Assembly: GCA_013397695.1 (NCBI GenBank)
Contig: VYZI01000020.1
Location: forward strand, 2,851,853 to 2,915,852
Reading direction: 5' to 3'
Length of the DNA: 64,000 nucleotides
Source of the DNA: Centropus unirufus
Lineage: Eukaryota > Chordata > Aves > Cuculiformes > Centropidae
Shown here: piece by piece, positions 25,031 through 38,349 of the stretch
Layout of the letters: the number at the start of each line of letters is the position of its first letter
Position numbering within the stretch: position 1 is the stretch's first letter
Program-made: the position numbers and the translations under genes
Notes under the pieces: generated by a model
Seen by the model: the letters and a program-made list of their open reading frames with translations, nothing else
The model's database searches: none
What the model was told of the DNA's origin: nothing

Positions 25031-27792
25031 CTGCAAAAGAAGAAAAGAAAAGCCACCTGTCATTACTTGGAGCAAGGGAGGGGCTTTTATCAGATTAGAA
25101 GGGATGGAAAGCAGTGATACGGTTTAGAATCCAACACTACAGTACTGTAATTCCCTGCTGTCACAGATACCCTCATACCACTGTCACACGCTCTTTTTAG
25201 AGGTACTCCTGTGACAGTAAGACAATATCCTCAGGACAACCTGCAACTCAGTGCTAAGTCTGGCAAAACCAAGACATGATGATATTTGACTACACAAAAC
25301 AAAATGCGTGGCTGAAGACCAACTTGAAAGCATCCAAGTGCTGCTACTCCTTCAGTAAGGGAGTGGCTTCAGCCCTCAGAAGCAGGAAGCATAGTGCATA
25401 CGTGGCAAAAGAAGGTGGATGCATAGAGGCATATCTCATGTCAATGCAAGTTAATAGCAGGTTTTAGGCATTATGGGAATGGACTCATCTGCAGAACCGC
25501 ACACTGGGATTGCTCCAAGTTTCATGACTTACCACTTCATCAGCCCAGCACAACACCTCTTTCATTACTACAGCAGTGATAATTTACAAATGATTCCTTG
25601 GCAAATGGTAGCATAAAAATAAACCGCGCCAGAATTATGTGCTGGAAATCAACATCAATCATTTAGCAGATGGACTTGGGAGAGCTCCTTTGCGACTTGC
25701 CTTTAAAAATACATACACAAAGCACGTCACTGCTTGTTATCTAATCTCACAAGTCAGGTTCTATTTTTGTTACAGCATGTGTCATTTGCAGCAATGAAAA
25801 ACTGGGGCCCACTTCTTATTTACACAAGGGCCACTTTATCTCACTCTGGCACAGCTAAAACTCCAGCAGAAACAAAGGTAGCATCGTGCTTTGTATAACC
25901 AGAGTGCAATAACGTGGACTTGGGAAAAAGGCAGCTCAGGCCCACAGCAGTTAACTGGGGCAAGCGCAAGGTAAATACAGCTAAACAGAAACCTTCAAAT
26001 GAAATTATGTAATCACTACCAGCCAAGCTCTAATTGCAGGTAAAAAGGAGTTTGGCTTCCGTGGCCAAAGGCTCTGTAACATTAAACAAATAAAATTCAG
26101 TCATCACATCAAGCAAACCTCTATTGCTATAATACTACTCTTCTCCTCATTTCCCGCTATTTGCAAATGAAGAAGTGAATTGCAAAAGGTAACAGTCAAC
26201 AGAACAGAAATGAAAGAAGCATCTAGCCAGCAGATTCAGGTTTTTGTCTTGACTTCCATTTGCCATGTCTGCAAGAGACATGGCTAAGTTTCTACCGGGA
26301 AGAGTCCTCCCCCTGTTGTCATTTCCAGTCATCATGGAAGGTCCTGCCTTGCTGTAGCTGCATGATGAGATGACAAAAGGTTGGAGTAGGAAAGAAAGAC
26401 CCAAACAGAAGGCTACGTAAAACATTAGCTCGCTTCAACAGGCACAAGAGGAGAGCAAGAACTCCTAGAAGGATAACGAGAGATAAACCACAGTGAAGCA
26501 AATCCCGTTGTTCTTGTGCAATTCTGGTCAGCGTTAACGGAAGTCAATGAAGCCGCAAGGATGTGAGTGGGAGCAGAGCTTAGTGCAGCACTTCCCAAGC
26601 CTCACCCCGTGGCCTCTGACCACAGAAGATGACAGAAATGAGTTCAGACTTCTGCTGTCTTGGTAGCAGACGCTTGTTTTGCAAAGTTGGGAGGAGGCTG
26701 ACTGCAGTGTGAAAACAATTCTCACCCAAAACAAAGTTGCTTAAGCAAGCTAACAGCTTTCACAGAGAAGAGCTAGAGGGCTGAGTTCAGCTGACTTCTT
26801 TTCTTGTAAGGCCCCTGAGCTTCTAAAAAGCTTTCCATGTTTGGTGCGTAGCCTGGACACACAGCATTGGGTTGCCCAATGGGGGCTACGAGTAAAATGA
26901 GGTTGGGAGTAGTTTCATCAACCACTGCCTTGCGGAATTCAGTAGGCGGTCAGAAAACTGTCAATAGCAATTGCAGAGGCTGTGATGGTTTCAAACCGGC
27001 CCAGCACTTCCTCACTGACTATCCACTGCAGGAAAGGATTGGGTTTTGTCTCCAATAAACTGCAGTATCAAAGAACAACACTGGATAATTAAGAGCCAAG
27101 AAGGACTTGCTGTTACTGGTTTCCTCCCATCACAGGTCCAAGCTTGCAGAATCTGACCATGCCAAAGTACTTCAACAGCCCTAAGTAACCTACACATTCT
27201 CCCACCTATCGGTGTGGCTGGTCTACTCAGCAGCTACCTCTCAGACTAACCCAAACTAATGTGCCTTTCCACCACTCAGAGTTGTTCTGCCCCATGACAA
27301 TCTGCAGACACTCTGCCTCCTACCACAGCAAAGCGTAAGAGTAAAAATAAAAAGTTAGCTTCCTTCAGCCACATTCCACATAAAAACTTCACTTGAAGTT
27401 ACATGAAATTCTCTGCACAGCCTTATACTGCTGAAAAATGCAAATGAGCATGCAACAGCTACGTAAATCTCGTATTATCTGACTAATGGCATCTGAAAAT
27501 TAGAAACTCTCAATCATTAGGATCTCGAGAAGCATATGAATCTCTTTATATACAAAAACTGGTAGGCAAGCTTACCAGGGAGGATCACTTTACTGTCTAC
27601 TGAAACACACTACATTGTTATTTAGGTGAAGACTTAACACTACAAAGCAAGTGGTATAAAACAGACATTCGGAGAAAGCTGTGGAAGACGAAATGCAGGC
27701 CAAGTTAAACAGACTGCAGTTCACAGGCTTTCTGAACAAGCTGTCAGCCATACACTATTCACTTAGACAACAAAGGGAAAATAAAATCATAC
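25031..27792 (-). other. BBX: BBX intron (2.8 kb)
   Basis: The intron is bounded by the donor GTATGATT at 27792 and the acceptor ending at 25031. No other gene, repeat family or structured element was recognised inside. Confidence 0.85.
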
Positions 27793-27985
27793 CTGTGTAC
27801 ATTTTCCATGGCTGCTACTTCTGCCAGAGCAGCTAAACTAAAAAATGCCGACACTGCTGGCATATCTGACGTAATACTATGATTTTCTTCTGTCTCTGCA
27901 TTTCTGGAGCATTCACTGTTGCAATCAGTTTCTGCACTTGATGTCTTTTGAAGGGTACTTTGTGGCAGCTCTTTTGGCTTGTCCT
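27793..27985 (-). CDS. BBX: BBX exon with conserved ALAEVAAMENVH segment
   Basis: This exon of 193 nt is entered in phase 1 after TTTTATTGCAG and left in phase 2 at CACAG|GTATGA. It begins EDKPKEL and ends in MPAVSAFFSLAALAEVAAMENVHR, a hydrophobic-acidic stretch that I recall as nearly invariant in vertebrate BBX. The middle (roughly TLQKTSSAETDCNSE) is less conserved. The FFSLAALAEVAA core could form an amphipathic helix; its function is not known to me. The frame is open throughout and joins correctly to both neighbours. Confidence 0.95.
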
Positions 27986-28651
27986 CTGCAATAAAAAAAA
28001 CAAAGTTAAGCTTGCAAATCTAGCCCTTAAATTCACAGGAGCACATCAATATGCTGACTAGCCTGGTGTTAACAGAATCTTTACCTTCAGAACTTTAATT
28101 TTGCAAGTGCAATTTCATGCTGCAACATCTTCTGACCCAAGCCATTGGTAGAAGCGTGCTACTAAGGTTTGCAGAGCAGTTTACTATTTTGGATTCAACT
28201 GAGTTTGATCTTTGAGGTCAGGTAAGAAAACTTGTGTGCATGTTTTAGATACAGAAGTCCTGAAAGATTATCTTAACTGCAGAGGATTCCTGCAAGGGCC
28301 GTGGCACTGACTGTCATATTATGGAGTTCATTTTTACAATCTGTAACCAAATACAGTGTAATTTCCTTGCTCAAATGGAAACAAATAATGAGAGGTTCTC
28401 CGTCCCTCTCTACGTCAGCTCTCAGTTCTCAGAGAGAAATATCCAGGCACAGAAGACAGATTTGGGCATTCAAACAAAAGAAGTTGGCCAATATGGACTT
28501 GGTGATTTCCCAGTTGGTTGACTTTTCTGAGCAGGTATGAAATGAAGCTGACTGAAAAATACTTCCCTGAGAGGCTACTACTCCAATACCACCTCCAACC
28601 ATTCAATTTTTTACAAAATTTGAAAACTTTTAACAAATTTGAATTCCTTAC
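27986..28651 (-). other. BBX: BBX intron (0.67 kb)
   Basis: This is a short intron between donor GTAAGG (28651) and acceptor GCAG (27986-27989). Nothing else was recognised in it. Confidence 0.9.
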
Positions 28652-28849
28652 CCAGTGTCCCTCCTGCTGGTGACACTCGACCATCTGCTGTTCGGACAAG
28701 ATGTGTGATCTTAGTTTTTCTTGCTTTCCTTTTCTGGCTGCCAACTAAAGGCTCGTGCATCATTGCTGGCTCTGGAGTGTTTAGGGCAGACAAAGAAATT
28801 TTATTCTTCCAGGCAGACTCAATGGAATTTCTGTCTTCTGAGAGTATGG
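28652..28849 (-). CDS. BBX: BBX exon with basic QKRKARKTKITHL motif
   Basis: This exon of 198 nt follows the acceptor CTCTTTCAG. It is entered in phase 1 (CC completes an alanine codon) and left in phase 1 at CTGG|GTAAGG. It starts ILSEDRNS, contains NTPEP and then a strongly conserved block EPLVGSQKRKARKTKITH followed by LVRTADGRVSPAGGTL. The lysine/arginine cluster could serve in nuclear localisation or DNA contact (inference). The block is the best-conserved part of the C-terminal half compared with the mammalian protein as I remember it. Confidence 0.97.
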
Positions 28850-31800
28850 CTGAAAGAGGACAAAAATGTAGTTTTACATACACAATAATTCAGCTACCAG
28901 CTACATTCATTTACCACTTTGCATCTAACTGCATAAAGCCTTCCCTCACAGGTACTCAGCATAACCCATAGAAAGACATGATCCAAATGCTGCAGATGTT
29001 TACAGGGGAACAGAAACATCAGCTCTTTAAGATATCCCAGAAGGTTCAAGTTTCTAACATTCGCGAGAGAAACTGTCAGGCAGGCAGTAGCACTTCAGTG
29101 GGAGCAGGGTATCAAAACAGTCTGTATAAAATGCTCTGCAATAGAAGATGCCAACAAGTAGCTAAGAGACAAAAATGTATTTAAGGAACAACAATGGTTC
29201 TACCACAAGCTTATCTAAGCTCACTGACAGACTCACAAGCAGAATCTAGGAAGTCCTAGTCTCTTCTCTATAGTCACTCTTCATTGTCTCCTCTAAGCAG
29301 AGGGAAATCCTCCTTTTACAAAACATCAGACCTTAAAGAATAACCAAAAGGCAGCAAATACAAATGCAGAGTTGGATCACAGTTGAAGACAAGAATGCTA
29401 AAAAGGAAAGCAAGCACGGGATAAAATACCATGACGGAAATATTGCCTGCATAATGTCAGAGAGTGAGAAAGGAACAGTTTGAATCTTTCTGTGTAGTAT
29501 CAGTATGTTGGCATTTAGAAGCAGCCTTCCACCCTGAACTGGAACACGATCACAAGTTTTCACCTGACTGAACAGTCACTTTAATCTTGTTCATGAAGAA
29601 ATTGCTCAGGCAGCAATAGTAAGAAGTATTTAAGCTTCTGAAGTCCTAAATCAGGGCATAGTCATCAATAGTTTGTAATTTCCATTGATATAATAAGCCA
29701 TACAGCTGACATCATAGGTATTGCTAGTCCATAAATTCAGTCTGTAGCGTCCTTTTTCCTCCTATGATAGAAATATTTATGAGGCATACCCTATTTGCGA
29801 TTACTGCAAGCTTGAGTTAGAAAGAGGCTACAGGTAGCAAATGGAACGCCCAAGTCATTTCTTAAAGGTGCTTGTCTAACCAAGTTTCAAATTGGGAGCA
29901 CTCATGGCATCAGCACCAAGTCCTTGCAGGACTTCTTCCCAGAGCACCACCATCTTGAATGATTACTTGTTTTTTCCTAATGCCTGTACCTCATCTTCCC
30001 TGCCGCATTTGAACTCATTTTCTTTCCTGCCCATCAGTTTATACCTCTCGTCTTTGCAACAGTTCTTCATACATTTCATAGGCTGCTACTAGGTCAACTG
30101 TTAGCTTTCTCTTCCCCACAAATTCTTTCAGTTTGTCTTTTAGTTTTAACAATATGTTTAAGATGCATTTGTTCACTCGCTGGGTGGCAGGACCAGCAAA
30201 CATTCCTGCACTGTGGCTTGAGATTTGTGCCTGTAAACAACTGCTCTCTCAGAAGGGTCAAGCACTGAATAAGACCTACACCGAGACGGGTTGAGTCACA
30301 CAGGAATACTCAAACTCACAGACCACACACAACAGCCAAATAGTCTGCGTGGACTCTGCCCTCTTTCATTTTAGTGCATGTCCACTGTTTATCTGTTATT
30401 TGGAATTTGTTATTTAATGACAGACCTATTCAGAGATACGGCTGACATAACTAGCTTTTGCTAGCTTCTTCAACCTTAACTGTGCGAGGATGAGGACTGG
30501 GTGAAGAGAACAGCCGTAACACATTTTATCTTGCTAGCTGTCACCCCTTGCAATTTTTTTTTTAAGTGGGAAGGGACCTTTTAATATTTTATGGCATAGG
30601 ACTACAATGAGATCTAGTACACACATGTAAAAACATTTGAAATGTTTCAACTTTTCATTTGGTTACGTTTTCGTCTTCAGATCTTCTCTTGTAAAATATT
30701 TTTGAACGTGTGCGTGCTCTTTATTTTAGAAAAAAGTACTTGGCTTCAGTTAACTTCCTTACTGTTTAGCGATAGATAATGATCTTCCCAGAGCAGAGCT
30801 AGGCTGTAAAACTTTTCTTTTGTAAAGAGAAATCATGAGGAAAGATTTGCTGCATAACAGTTCAATTAAGTAGAAGCATTAATGACTTCAAATGTGACTT
30901 TCAAGTAACTCAACTGGGCTAACGGGGAGATGTTCAGATAAACCTGCAGCACTGAGGCCAAAATCTTAATTGGAATGTATAATTAAACGGCAGCATCCTC
31001 TTGATTTCTCATTTGGGAATTTATAATCATTGACTATGTATTAATGTAGTGGTTGAGTTGTATTCCAACACTATTTGTTAATCCTGATTTTGGGATTTGC
31101 TCTAATTAGTACGTTGATGGAGCTGTTTAATTCTATTTTTATTGAGTTTATAATGGCTTTAATCTTAGTAATATGAGTAAATTTTTACATTTAATAAAAT
31201 ATTAAGACATGATTTCAAACAATAAACAACATAATGATAGTAAGACACCTGTTTCGGCATGTTCTTAATTAGCTGCATTGTATATTACAAGCCATGTCAG
31301 GTCACTAGAAATTAACGTGATTGTTCAGTATACACAATAATTATAAAAGGGAACTGCACACTTTCACGTACTACGTCAATTAACAAAAAACAACCTTGAA
31401 AGGTAAAGTAAAAAAAGGTGACGTCTATTAAAGACATAAGGAGTATACAATGTTGGCATGTTTGACTAACAAGTAGCAGAGGGTGGCTGAGAAACTCAGG
31501 ATGCAGCAAGTATATTCTCTCTCCTTGCTCAAGGCTTTCCCATCCTTGAAATGAGACTCAAGGTCCCCTACTTTTTCTTCTCCGCTAGCTCTAAAGATCC
31601 TTATCACGTCCATCATAACATTGCTGCCATACAGTTTTGAATGATGAAGTTAAAGGTGAACAATTGAATGAGTATTTGTGTGTGTCCATATACGTGTATT
31701 ATGGGTGTTGAAAGGAAGAGCTTTTTTCTTCTCTAGCAAACTTAGTGGATGTTGGGATAAGAAATTGTTTCATTGACATCTTCCCAGATTATTACTCAAG

Positions 31801-34800
31801 CAGACATAAAACCTAACTTCGAGGAAATGACACAAAGGCTGCACTCACAAGACCCTTTGCACTGAATTGCAGAGGAGAAACACCCAACCAGATAGCTGTG
31901 CTAGGTACTGATAGGGGTCCTTCTGCACCTCCTCTGAGAGGAGCAGCATCTTATTGCTTCATCTGATAAAGGTATATCCAAGATGCATACTCCAAATTAC
32001 GTTTTTGCTGTGCACAAAGGACAGGGCTAAAGAAATTATTAAAGAAAAACCACAGGGAAATCACCTTTGATCTATTTCACATCCATTCTGTTTCCACGCA
32101 GCCCCGCATTCATCAGCCATCCCATGTAAAGCTCAGCTAATTATCAAGAGAATGTTGTCTAGAAACGAAATGAGGTCCTGCAGCTACTGTGCAGTCCTGC
32201 AAACAGATATTCACATGGTTGGCTTTTCACATGACCGTAGCACATGCAGAACTGTAGGGCTATTTTTGCAAGCAGAGTTGAGCACATGATATGAAGATGT
32301 GGGCCCTTTGGCATGCTTGAACCACAATCGCAAAAATGACTTTGAGAAAAAAACCACCAAGAGCTCTGTGCCAGGTGGTTTCCTGAGTTGGATTTGTTAA
32401 AACTAAGCATGGACAATTTACCTACTCTGCAGGCACGCAGAGTACATATAGTCTTATTTCCCCACGTCTTTGTGAATGAAGACAAATGAAGTCAATTGGA
32501 CTGACTCAGCACACCACAGAAGAGGACAAGTTTTTCAGACTGAACTCCCCTAAGAAACAGATTTAGAAGAATTTCTTCAGTGATGCCCAATTGTTACAGG
32601 AGAGAGCTGCAAAGGTTTAATCACATTAATACAATAATTTATCACATTGATACAAGGACCCTTGTATCAACAAGAAAAGAGGGGCTGTAATGCTTTAATG
32701 ATCTTAAAAGGGAGAATCCTAGCAAGGTAGCACAAAGCTTCAACTCACCAGTGTCAGAGGAACCACTTCACCAAGGAGGTGATGCTAAGCACACTCTGAC
32801 CTACACCCCGGTGAGAATTCCAGCACTTCTGACAGTGGGATGCTGCTGCAACACTGCTCGTGGGGTCAGGCAGTACACAGAGCTGCAGTAAGGGCTGGGC
32901 ACTAAGAAGCAGAGTGACACCAGCTGACCAGGCAGCAGACGGTCACAAGCCAGGTGTACAGAACAGCTGCCTGGATGGGAAGCTCTGCTGCATGAGCCTA
33001 TTCTGACCCAGCCCTCTCCTAGCCTGGGCGGATGCCAAAGGCACAGTGGTACAGAGCTGCTGGCTCCCTTTGGGCCGCAGGTCCTACACAAGGGGGGGAA
33101 AAAAAAAAAAAGGTCATTCTGCTAATTTTCTGCACTTTCTGTTCTTCTTCAAACATGCGTGCTGAGGCTGCACAGGCTGATATGTGTGTGGGAGAGCTGA
33201 TGGAGAATCATTAGCAGGCATTTAGCTCTACAAGCCACATGAGAAGGGGCTCCTTTGCACATCAGCTAGTGTTGAGACTGTATACCTTCATCTCCTCTCC
33301 CCCGCTTCTGGTGCAAAGACCAGTACTGCACCTGGTTGTTACACAAACCGTGCAAGAGCCCTGAGCACAGCTCACCAAATGTACCTGCAAATAGTCAATG
33401 GTTATGACATACGCCTTGTTATCTAAAGTATTGCTTCTCATCAGAAAGCCCTGACAGCGTGGCAGAAAATGCGCCTCTCAGCTGAACGGTGTTCAAACTC
33501 CTTGAACAGAGATGGGACTGGCTGTACTTCTCTCAGTCTTCCTAAGAAGTGATCCATCTCTTAACATACTCAGTTGCATTACTGTGTGCTCCTTGCCAGG
33601 AAGAGCAGGGGCTGTGACACGTCCACTGGTATTTTACTGGGCTGTATCTATCTCTATTAACATCTGCAAATCTGCAATATTGATGATTTGCACTGGTGAT
33701 GCTATGTACGCTGTGGTCACACAGAGTCAAAATTTACTCAGATACTCAGACTGGAGACAGACCCAGACAACACGAACCAATCAAGTCAAAATGTGCCTTT
33801 ACTGCACTTACTTTTCTTCATTCAAAACACAGATGCACACAGACACATACACACACACACTCTTCAAGATGACAAAACATGAATCCAGCATGACCCCTGC
33901 TGACAGCAATGCTTACAAGGTCTCCTCTCCAGCTTTAATATTCAGGCTCCTTCCTCCAGCAAAATTAACTCCATAAATGCCAAACCCACACATTATACAT
34001 AGACGTGTGACTCACCGCAAGTACAGACTAAGCATGAAAAGGAGCTGAAATTTTCATTTAGTGTTTGATTCACCAGATCCTTGTATATTTGAATTGAAAT
34101 GAAGATGCCGTAATTCTCAGCTTGAACGCTGCAGAATATAGGACAGTGGAGTCAAAGAGTTTAAGGTCACACTGTCTAGGAACTCATGACAGGATGAAGT
34201 TACGTAGGCAGCATATGGTGGTGAGGCTGTACGCTGCCTGCCAAGCCCATACTCACACGGCACTTCACTGATCAACGCTTCGCTTTCACTGTCACTCCGT
34301 GGTACACTTAACACTAGGAAAGAACCCAGATTTTTTCCCCGTTGTATCTCGGAGAAAACACAGCTCCTCACCAACACAGATATCCACTGTCTTTCTTTTG
34401 ATGATCCCTACATGAGCTGTGCAAGACTGTTAAGTTCCTTGTGTCTTTGCTTCAGTCTTGGGAGGAACCCAGCAAACTGGCCCTACTCCAGGAAATGTGC
34501 AGACACATCTTTAATGTTTAGACATGATGACATTATTCACATGCTCAACTTCCAAGGGCATGCCCCTGTGTTATGCTGGAATGAGGCCAGGGTACTCAAC
34601 ACTTGCCAGGCCTGAATCTTTGATCATAGTAGACACTTCACTTTGTATCAAAACAGGCTGGTTTCTTTTAATTAAATGGAGGTTTTAACATTTTGTTAGG
34701 CGCATCTTATATCTGCAGATTTTAAGATATTTGCATTTTTTACTATATCAAGTATTAGGTGCTCTGTTTCTTTTCCCACAGGAAAATTTAAACACCCATT

Positions 34801-36107
34801 TTTCTTATTTGTCTATGCGATCTATTAATAATTCAGGGACAAACATCTGAGTGGCACTCAATAAAAGCTATATTAATAAACGATGCCTTTTTCATACCAT
34901 CATGGAAGCAAGATAGTTACTTCTCATAAGCAACTCCCACACGTTGTACAAATGTAACATAACAGGGCAATTAATTTCAAAATATTTGCACTGTTGAATG
35001 CAGCAGAGCTGGCAGAGCTCATGTGGGAAGATAGTGCACATACACCACAGAGGACACAAAACATTGCATAAGAAAAGCAGGGAAAATGACATGGCTGAGC
35101 CTTAGGGAAAGACACTGAGCATAAAGGTAAATGGGGAACTGGAGATTGGGATAGTCATTTTATTGTCTTATAAAGAGATGGATATGAATGGTGAAAAAAT
35201 AGAAATTCATGGAGCTACCTAAATAAAGAGAATGAGAGAGGCTCTTCTACACCACAGGGAAGATGTGGGAAAGAACTCTGCAGTGGAAGGGGTAAGGAAC
35301 AGCTTTGGCATGATTTGGATAACATGGGCAGCATGACTACAAAAGAAAAAAGGCCCAGGAAAACAGGCTAAGCTATAATCCTGTACATACCGTACACTCA
35401 AAAATGCCTCTCAGAGTTGAAAATGCCCTCAGAGTTGTGAACATGTGGGACCACAATGTGGGTAACAAGACCGGGGGGCTACTGGCAGGACTGTGGGCAA
35501 AGCAAGTCTGCAACATAACTTAAAAAACTTCAATAGTTATATTTAATCTGGCAAACAGAAAGCCAGTTAAGATTTCTACAAAGGCACAGGTGGTTTAGAT
35601 TAGTATTTCTGAGAGCTGGTGAAAAAAAAAGCTCTTACATCCTGACCTTTGCAGTCTGCAAAGTTCTAGACAGTGGGAAATCACAGGGAGAGGAGATAGG
35701 GACATAGATAAGTGTTCTGGCGATGGGATAAATAACACAGTCTCTGATATAGAAGGGATGGAGATAAGAGCAACCAAAGGACTAAGGAGCTATTAGCTGT
35801 GGAAGATAAAAGAGTTCAGGGCCAGCTGCAAAACTGCCCTTGCTTTGTCAGCTCTGCTGTGTGGTGTCTGGAGGAGGGAAGCTGTAATTAAGGGAGGTGC
35901 CAATTACAGACAAAACAGCATCATACTGGAATAAGGTAATGTGATCAACTGGAGCCAGGAGCAAATGGAATCAAAGCAGACAGGGAAATAAGGGACCAAA
36001 GCAATCAGAGACTAGAGAGCTGAGCAGTCTCTGTCTAGAAGCATTTCCCCAAGACTGAACTGACAGAGAAGACGGCCCAAAACCTTAACTAAGTAATGCA
36101 CCAGTAC
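28850..36107 (-). other. BBX: BBX intron (7.3 kb)
   Basis: The intron runs between donor GTACTG (36107) and acceptor TTTCAG (28850). Human BBX, as I recall it, has about 20 extra residues here (a GSGDKWSNKQLF-like segment). I searched this intron by eye for a matching exon and did not find one. There are short CA-rich tracts near 33836-33860 and an A-rich tract near 33100-33111. No other gene was recognised. Confidence 0.8.
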
Positions 36108-36194
36108 CTGTGTCCGGAACATTAAGCTTCTTTCTGTGCTTACATTTGCTGACAATTTTGTAGAAAAAGTTCTTTTTCTGAGACTGGAATGAAC
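36108..36194 (-). CDS. BBX: BBX 87-nt cassette-type exon
   Basis: The exon follows the acceptor TCTGTAG and is left at GACACAG|GTACTG. It is phase 1 on both sides and a multiple of three, so it can be skipped without frame damage. It encodes SFQSQKKNFFYKIVSKCKHRKK then LNVPDT. The SQKKN.F.KIVSK.KH core matches the mammalian protein as I remember it. It is very basic, with several lysine/arginine pairs. The donor has C at +4 and lacks the full GTAAGT consensus, which is compatible with alternative use. Confidence 0.93.
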
Positions 36195-36500
36195 CTACAG
36201 ACAACATTAATAATACATACTTTTAATTAGCAGTTTTAAAAAAAGAGTGCAACAGTTACAGTATGTACCATACAACCTCCCCTTCCACTAAGAGGATATC
36301 ATGTCATGGGGAGGTACCTGACCTTCTGCCCACAGTGGACTTTGGAGGCTCTCTGCAGGCTGTACTTCAACCCATCAGCTCCCCATGCCCAGGTGCGTAC
36401 AAAGTATTTTGGAGAATGATGACCTTAGGAAAGCTTAACCGTACAATAAAACAAGGGGTTTGCTTGCCTGTTTCTTTAAAGATATGCTTTCTTTTGGATA

Positions 36501-37018
36501 TGTACTGGGTTTGGTTGGAATGGAGAAAACTTCCCTCATCACAGCCTAGCTAGTGCTGTGTTTTAGATCAGTGACCAAAAATACGTCTTGGTTAAGCATC
36601 AATGCTTTAGTTACTGCTGAACAGTATTTACACATCAAAATATTTCTCACTCTTTTACAACCAGCGAGTAAACTGAGAGTATGCAAGAGGTTGGGAGGGC
36701 ACATAGCTGGGACAGGTGACCCACACTGACCAACATGGTCTTTCAAACTGCGTAATGCCATGCTCAGCAATAAAACTAGGGGGGAAGTTTTTTTCCAAAG
36801 CAGTTATTGCTCAGGGACTGGCTGGTTTGTTGATGGCAAGTGCTGGGTTTTGCATCCTTCCCCTGCCCCGTGCCCCAACTTAGTAAACAGTCTTTATCTT
36901 GACCCATAAGTGTTTGTTTCTTGCTTTTGCTTTTCCAGTCCTGTCCTCCAGCCCCCCCTGGGGGAGAACGAGCAAGCAACAGGGTGGGAACTTAACCAGC
37001 CAGGGCCAACCCACCACA
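36501..37018 (+). mobile_element. Solo LTR of an avian endogenous retrovirus
   Basis: The element begins TGTACTGGGTTTGG and ends CCACCACA, so it has TG...CA termini. Internal landmarks in order are GCTGTGTTTTAGAT, a GTTACTGCTGAACAGTATT-like block, GCAAGAGGTTGGGAGGGCAC, GACAGGTGACCCACACTGAC, GCTCAGCAATAAAACTAGG, TAAACAGTCTTTATCTTGA, and a C-rich then G-rich tail. This order matches a common LTR type of bird genomes, which I recall as ERVL-like. The flanks GGATA (36496-36500) and GGATG (37019-37023) look like a 5-bp target duplication with one change. No internal retroviral genes are present, so this is a solo LTR. It is antisense to BBX. Confidence 0.8.
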
Positions 37019-38048
37019 GGATGCAAGAGGTACCTTTGTCTTTTCGGTAACCAGAAACAAGTTCACGCTAGGTGCAGAAGTAAAAGCTCTCAGGAAGAAG
37101 CTGAGGTTACACCCAGCTCCTGGTACCATTCCTACTTTGATAGCACAGTCTTTGCTAGCAGTAGTCAAAAGACATCTTGTGTGACATCAGACCACAAAGT
37201 ATGCCACTAGCAGAGGCCACCAAGAAGACAGCCTTTGCCTCATTAATAGAATGAACAATGATACACAGTAGCAATATGAAACATAACAGGCCAAAGAGAT
37301 AATGGATGCACAATCTCTGCACTGAAAAGCCATTTTTATGGAGTTGCTTTTCAGGAATCGCACTGTAAAATCTCGTTTCCCAAGATCCCAAGCAAATCCT
37401 CAGGCTAGCTCGGAACAGACCTGCCCAGACACCAACGAGATGCAGGGCAGGTGAACCTGCTATAGCCTAACAGGGTGCCCTTCCCATCTGCAGCTGACTT
37501 TCAACAGGATTCTGCCCACCACAAATACTGGCACCTGCCACTCTGCCTCATGCTTAAAAGGAACCAAACATACACATTGGCTACTAAGACAAAATGGCAA
37601 ACATGTAGTAACACGTGATCAACTCAAGCCTACGTTGCACACCTGCAGTTTGCCATCACTGACTCTATATGTAGGGAAAGAAGGAGAAAAGTGCGTAGCA
37701 CATGGAAGAAGGTTCTAGTCCTATGAGGGGAAAACCATTCATAGGCACTATGCGAATAATATTGAACATCAGTGAGAGGAAGCTAAAATCCAGCCTGAAA
37801 CAGGCACAGAAACACTAAGATCTGTACATGTTGTCTGTGTGGCTCACTGCTGCTTGTTTTTTACTACTGAAGAAACAACTCTGGCAAAAGATTAATAATC
37901 TCTCCAAAACCTAGAAGTCAAACAACAAACCAAATACAGTTCAAGCAAGAGACCATCTTGGGCAACATCAGCTTGTGTCTCAATAGCTTTACTAGAAATT
38001 GTATAGAAATTATCAGGAAGTTCAACAAAAGAGGTTTTCCTGAGATCC

Positions 38049-38085
38049 TGTGCTGGCTTTGGCTGGGATGGAGTTAATATTCATC
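38049..38085 (+). mobile_element. Short LTR-start-like fragment
   Basis: TGTGCTGGCTTTGGCTGGGATGGAGTTAAT-type sequence resembles the first bases of the LTR family at 36501, but the similarity fades after about 37 bp. It is either a truncated LTR or a chance match; the right boundary is uncertain. Confidence 0.45.
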
Positions 38086-38349
38086 TTTCAGGCTCTCGCT
38101 AGCAGGAGCCCCGGTATAGGCACACTTACCCATACAGGAGTTAGCAGAGAGCTGGCCGGGCTACCCCTGTTTCATGGGGCCCACAGGCAAACATTCTGAG
38201 GCCTTGAACAAATGCCACTCCTCAACATTCAGTCCAGAGAAAATCCACGACTGAAAAAAACTAACTAACCTAAAAGGCTTGCTGTTACGCAGTAGTCCTT
38301 GGATGTGATTTCCTACCAGAAAATGAGAAACACTTCAATTTTAGCTTAC

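Noticed and set aside
33512..33976. 154-codon plus-strand open frame
   Set aside because: It includes the CA-repeat region, has hydrophobic stretches but no family resemblance, and lies antisense in a BBX intron.
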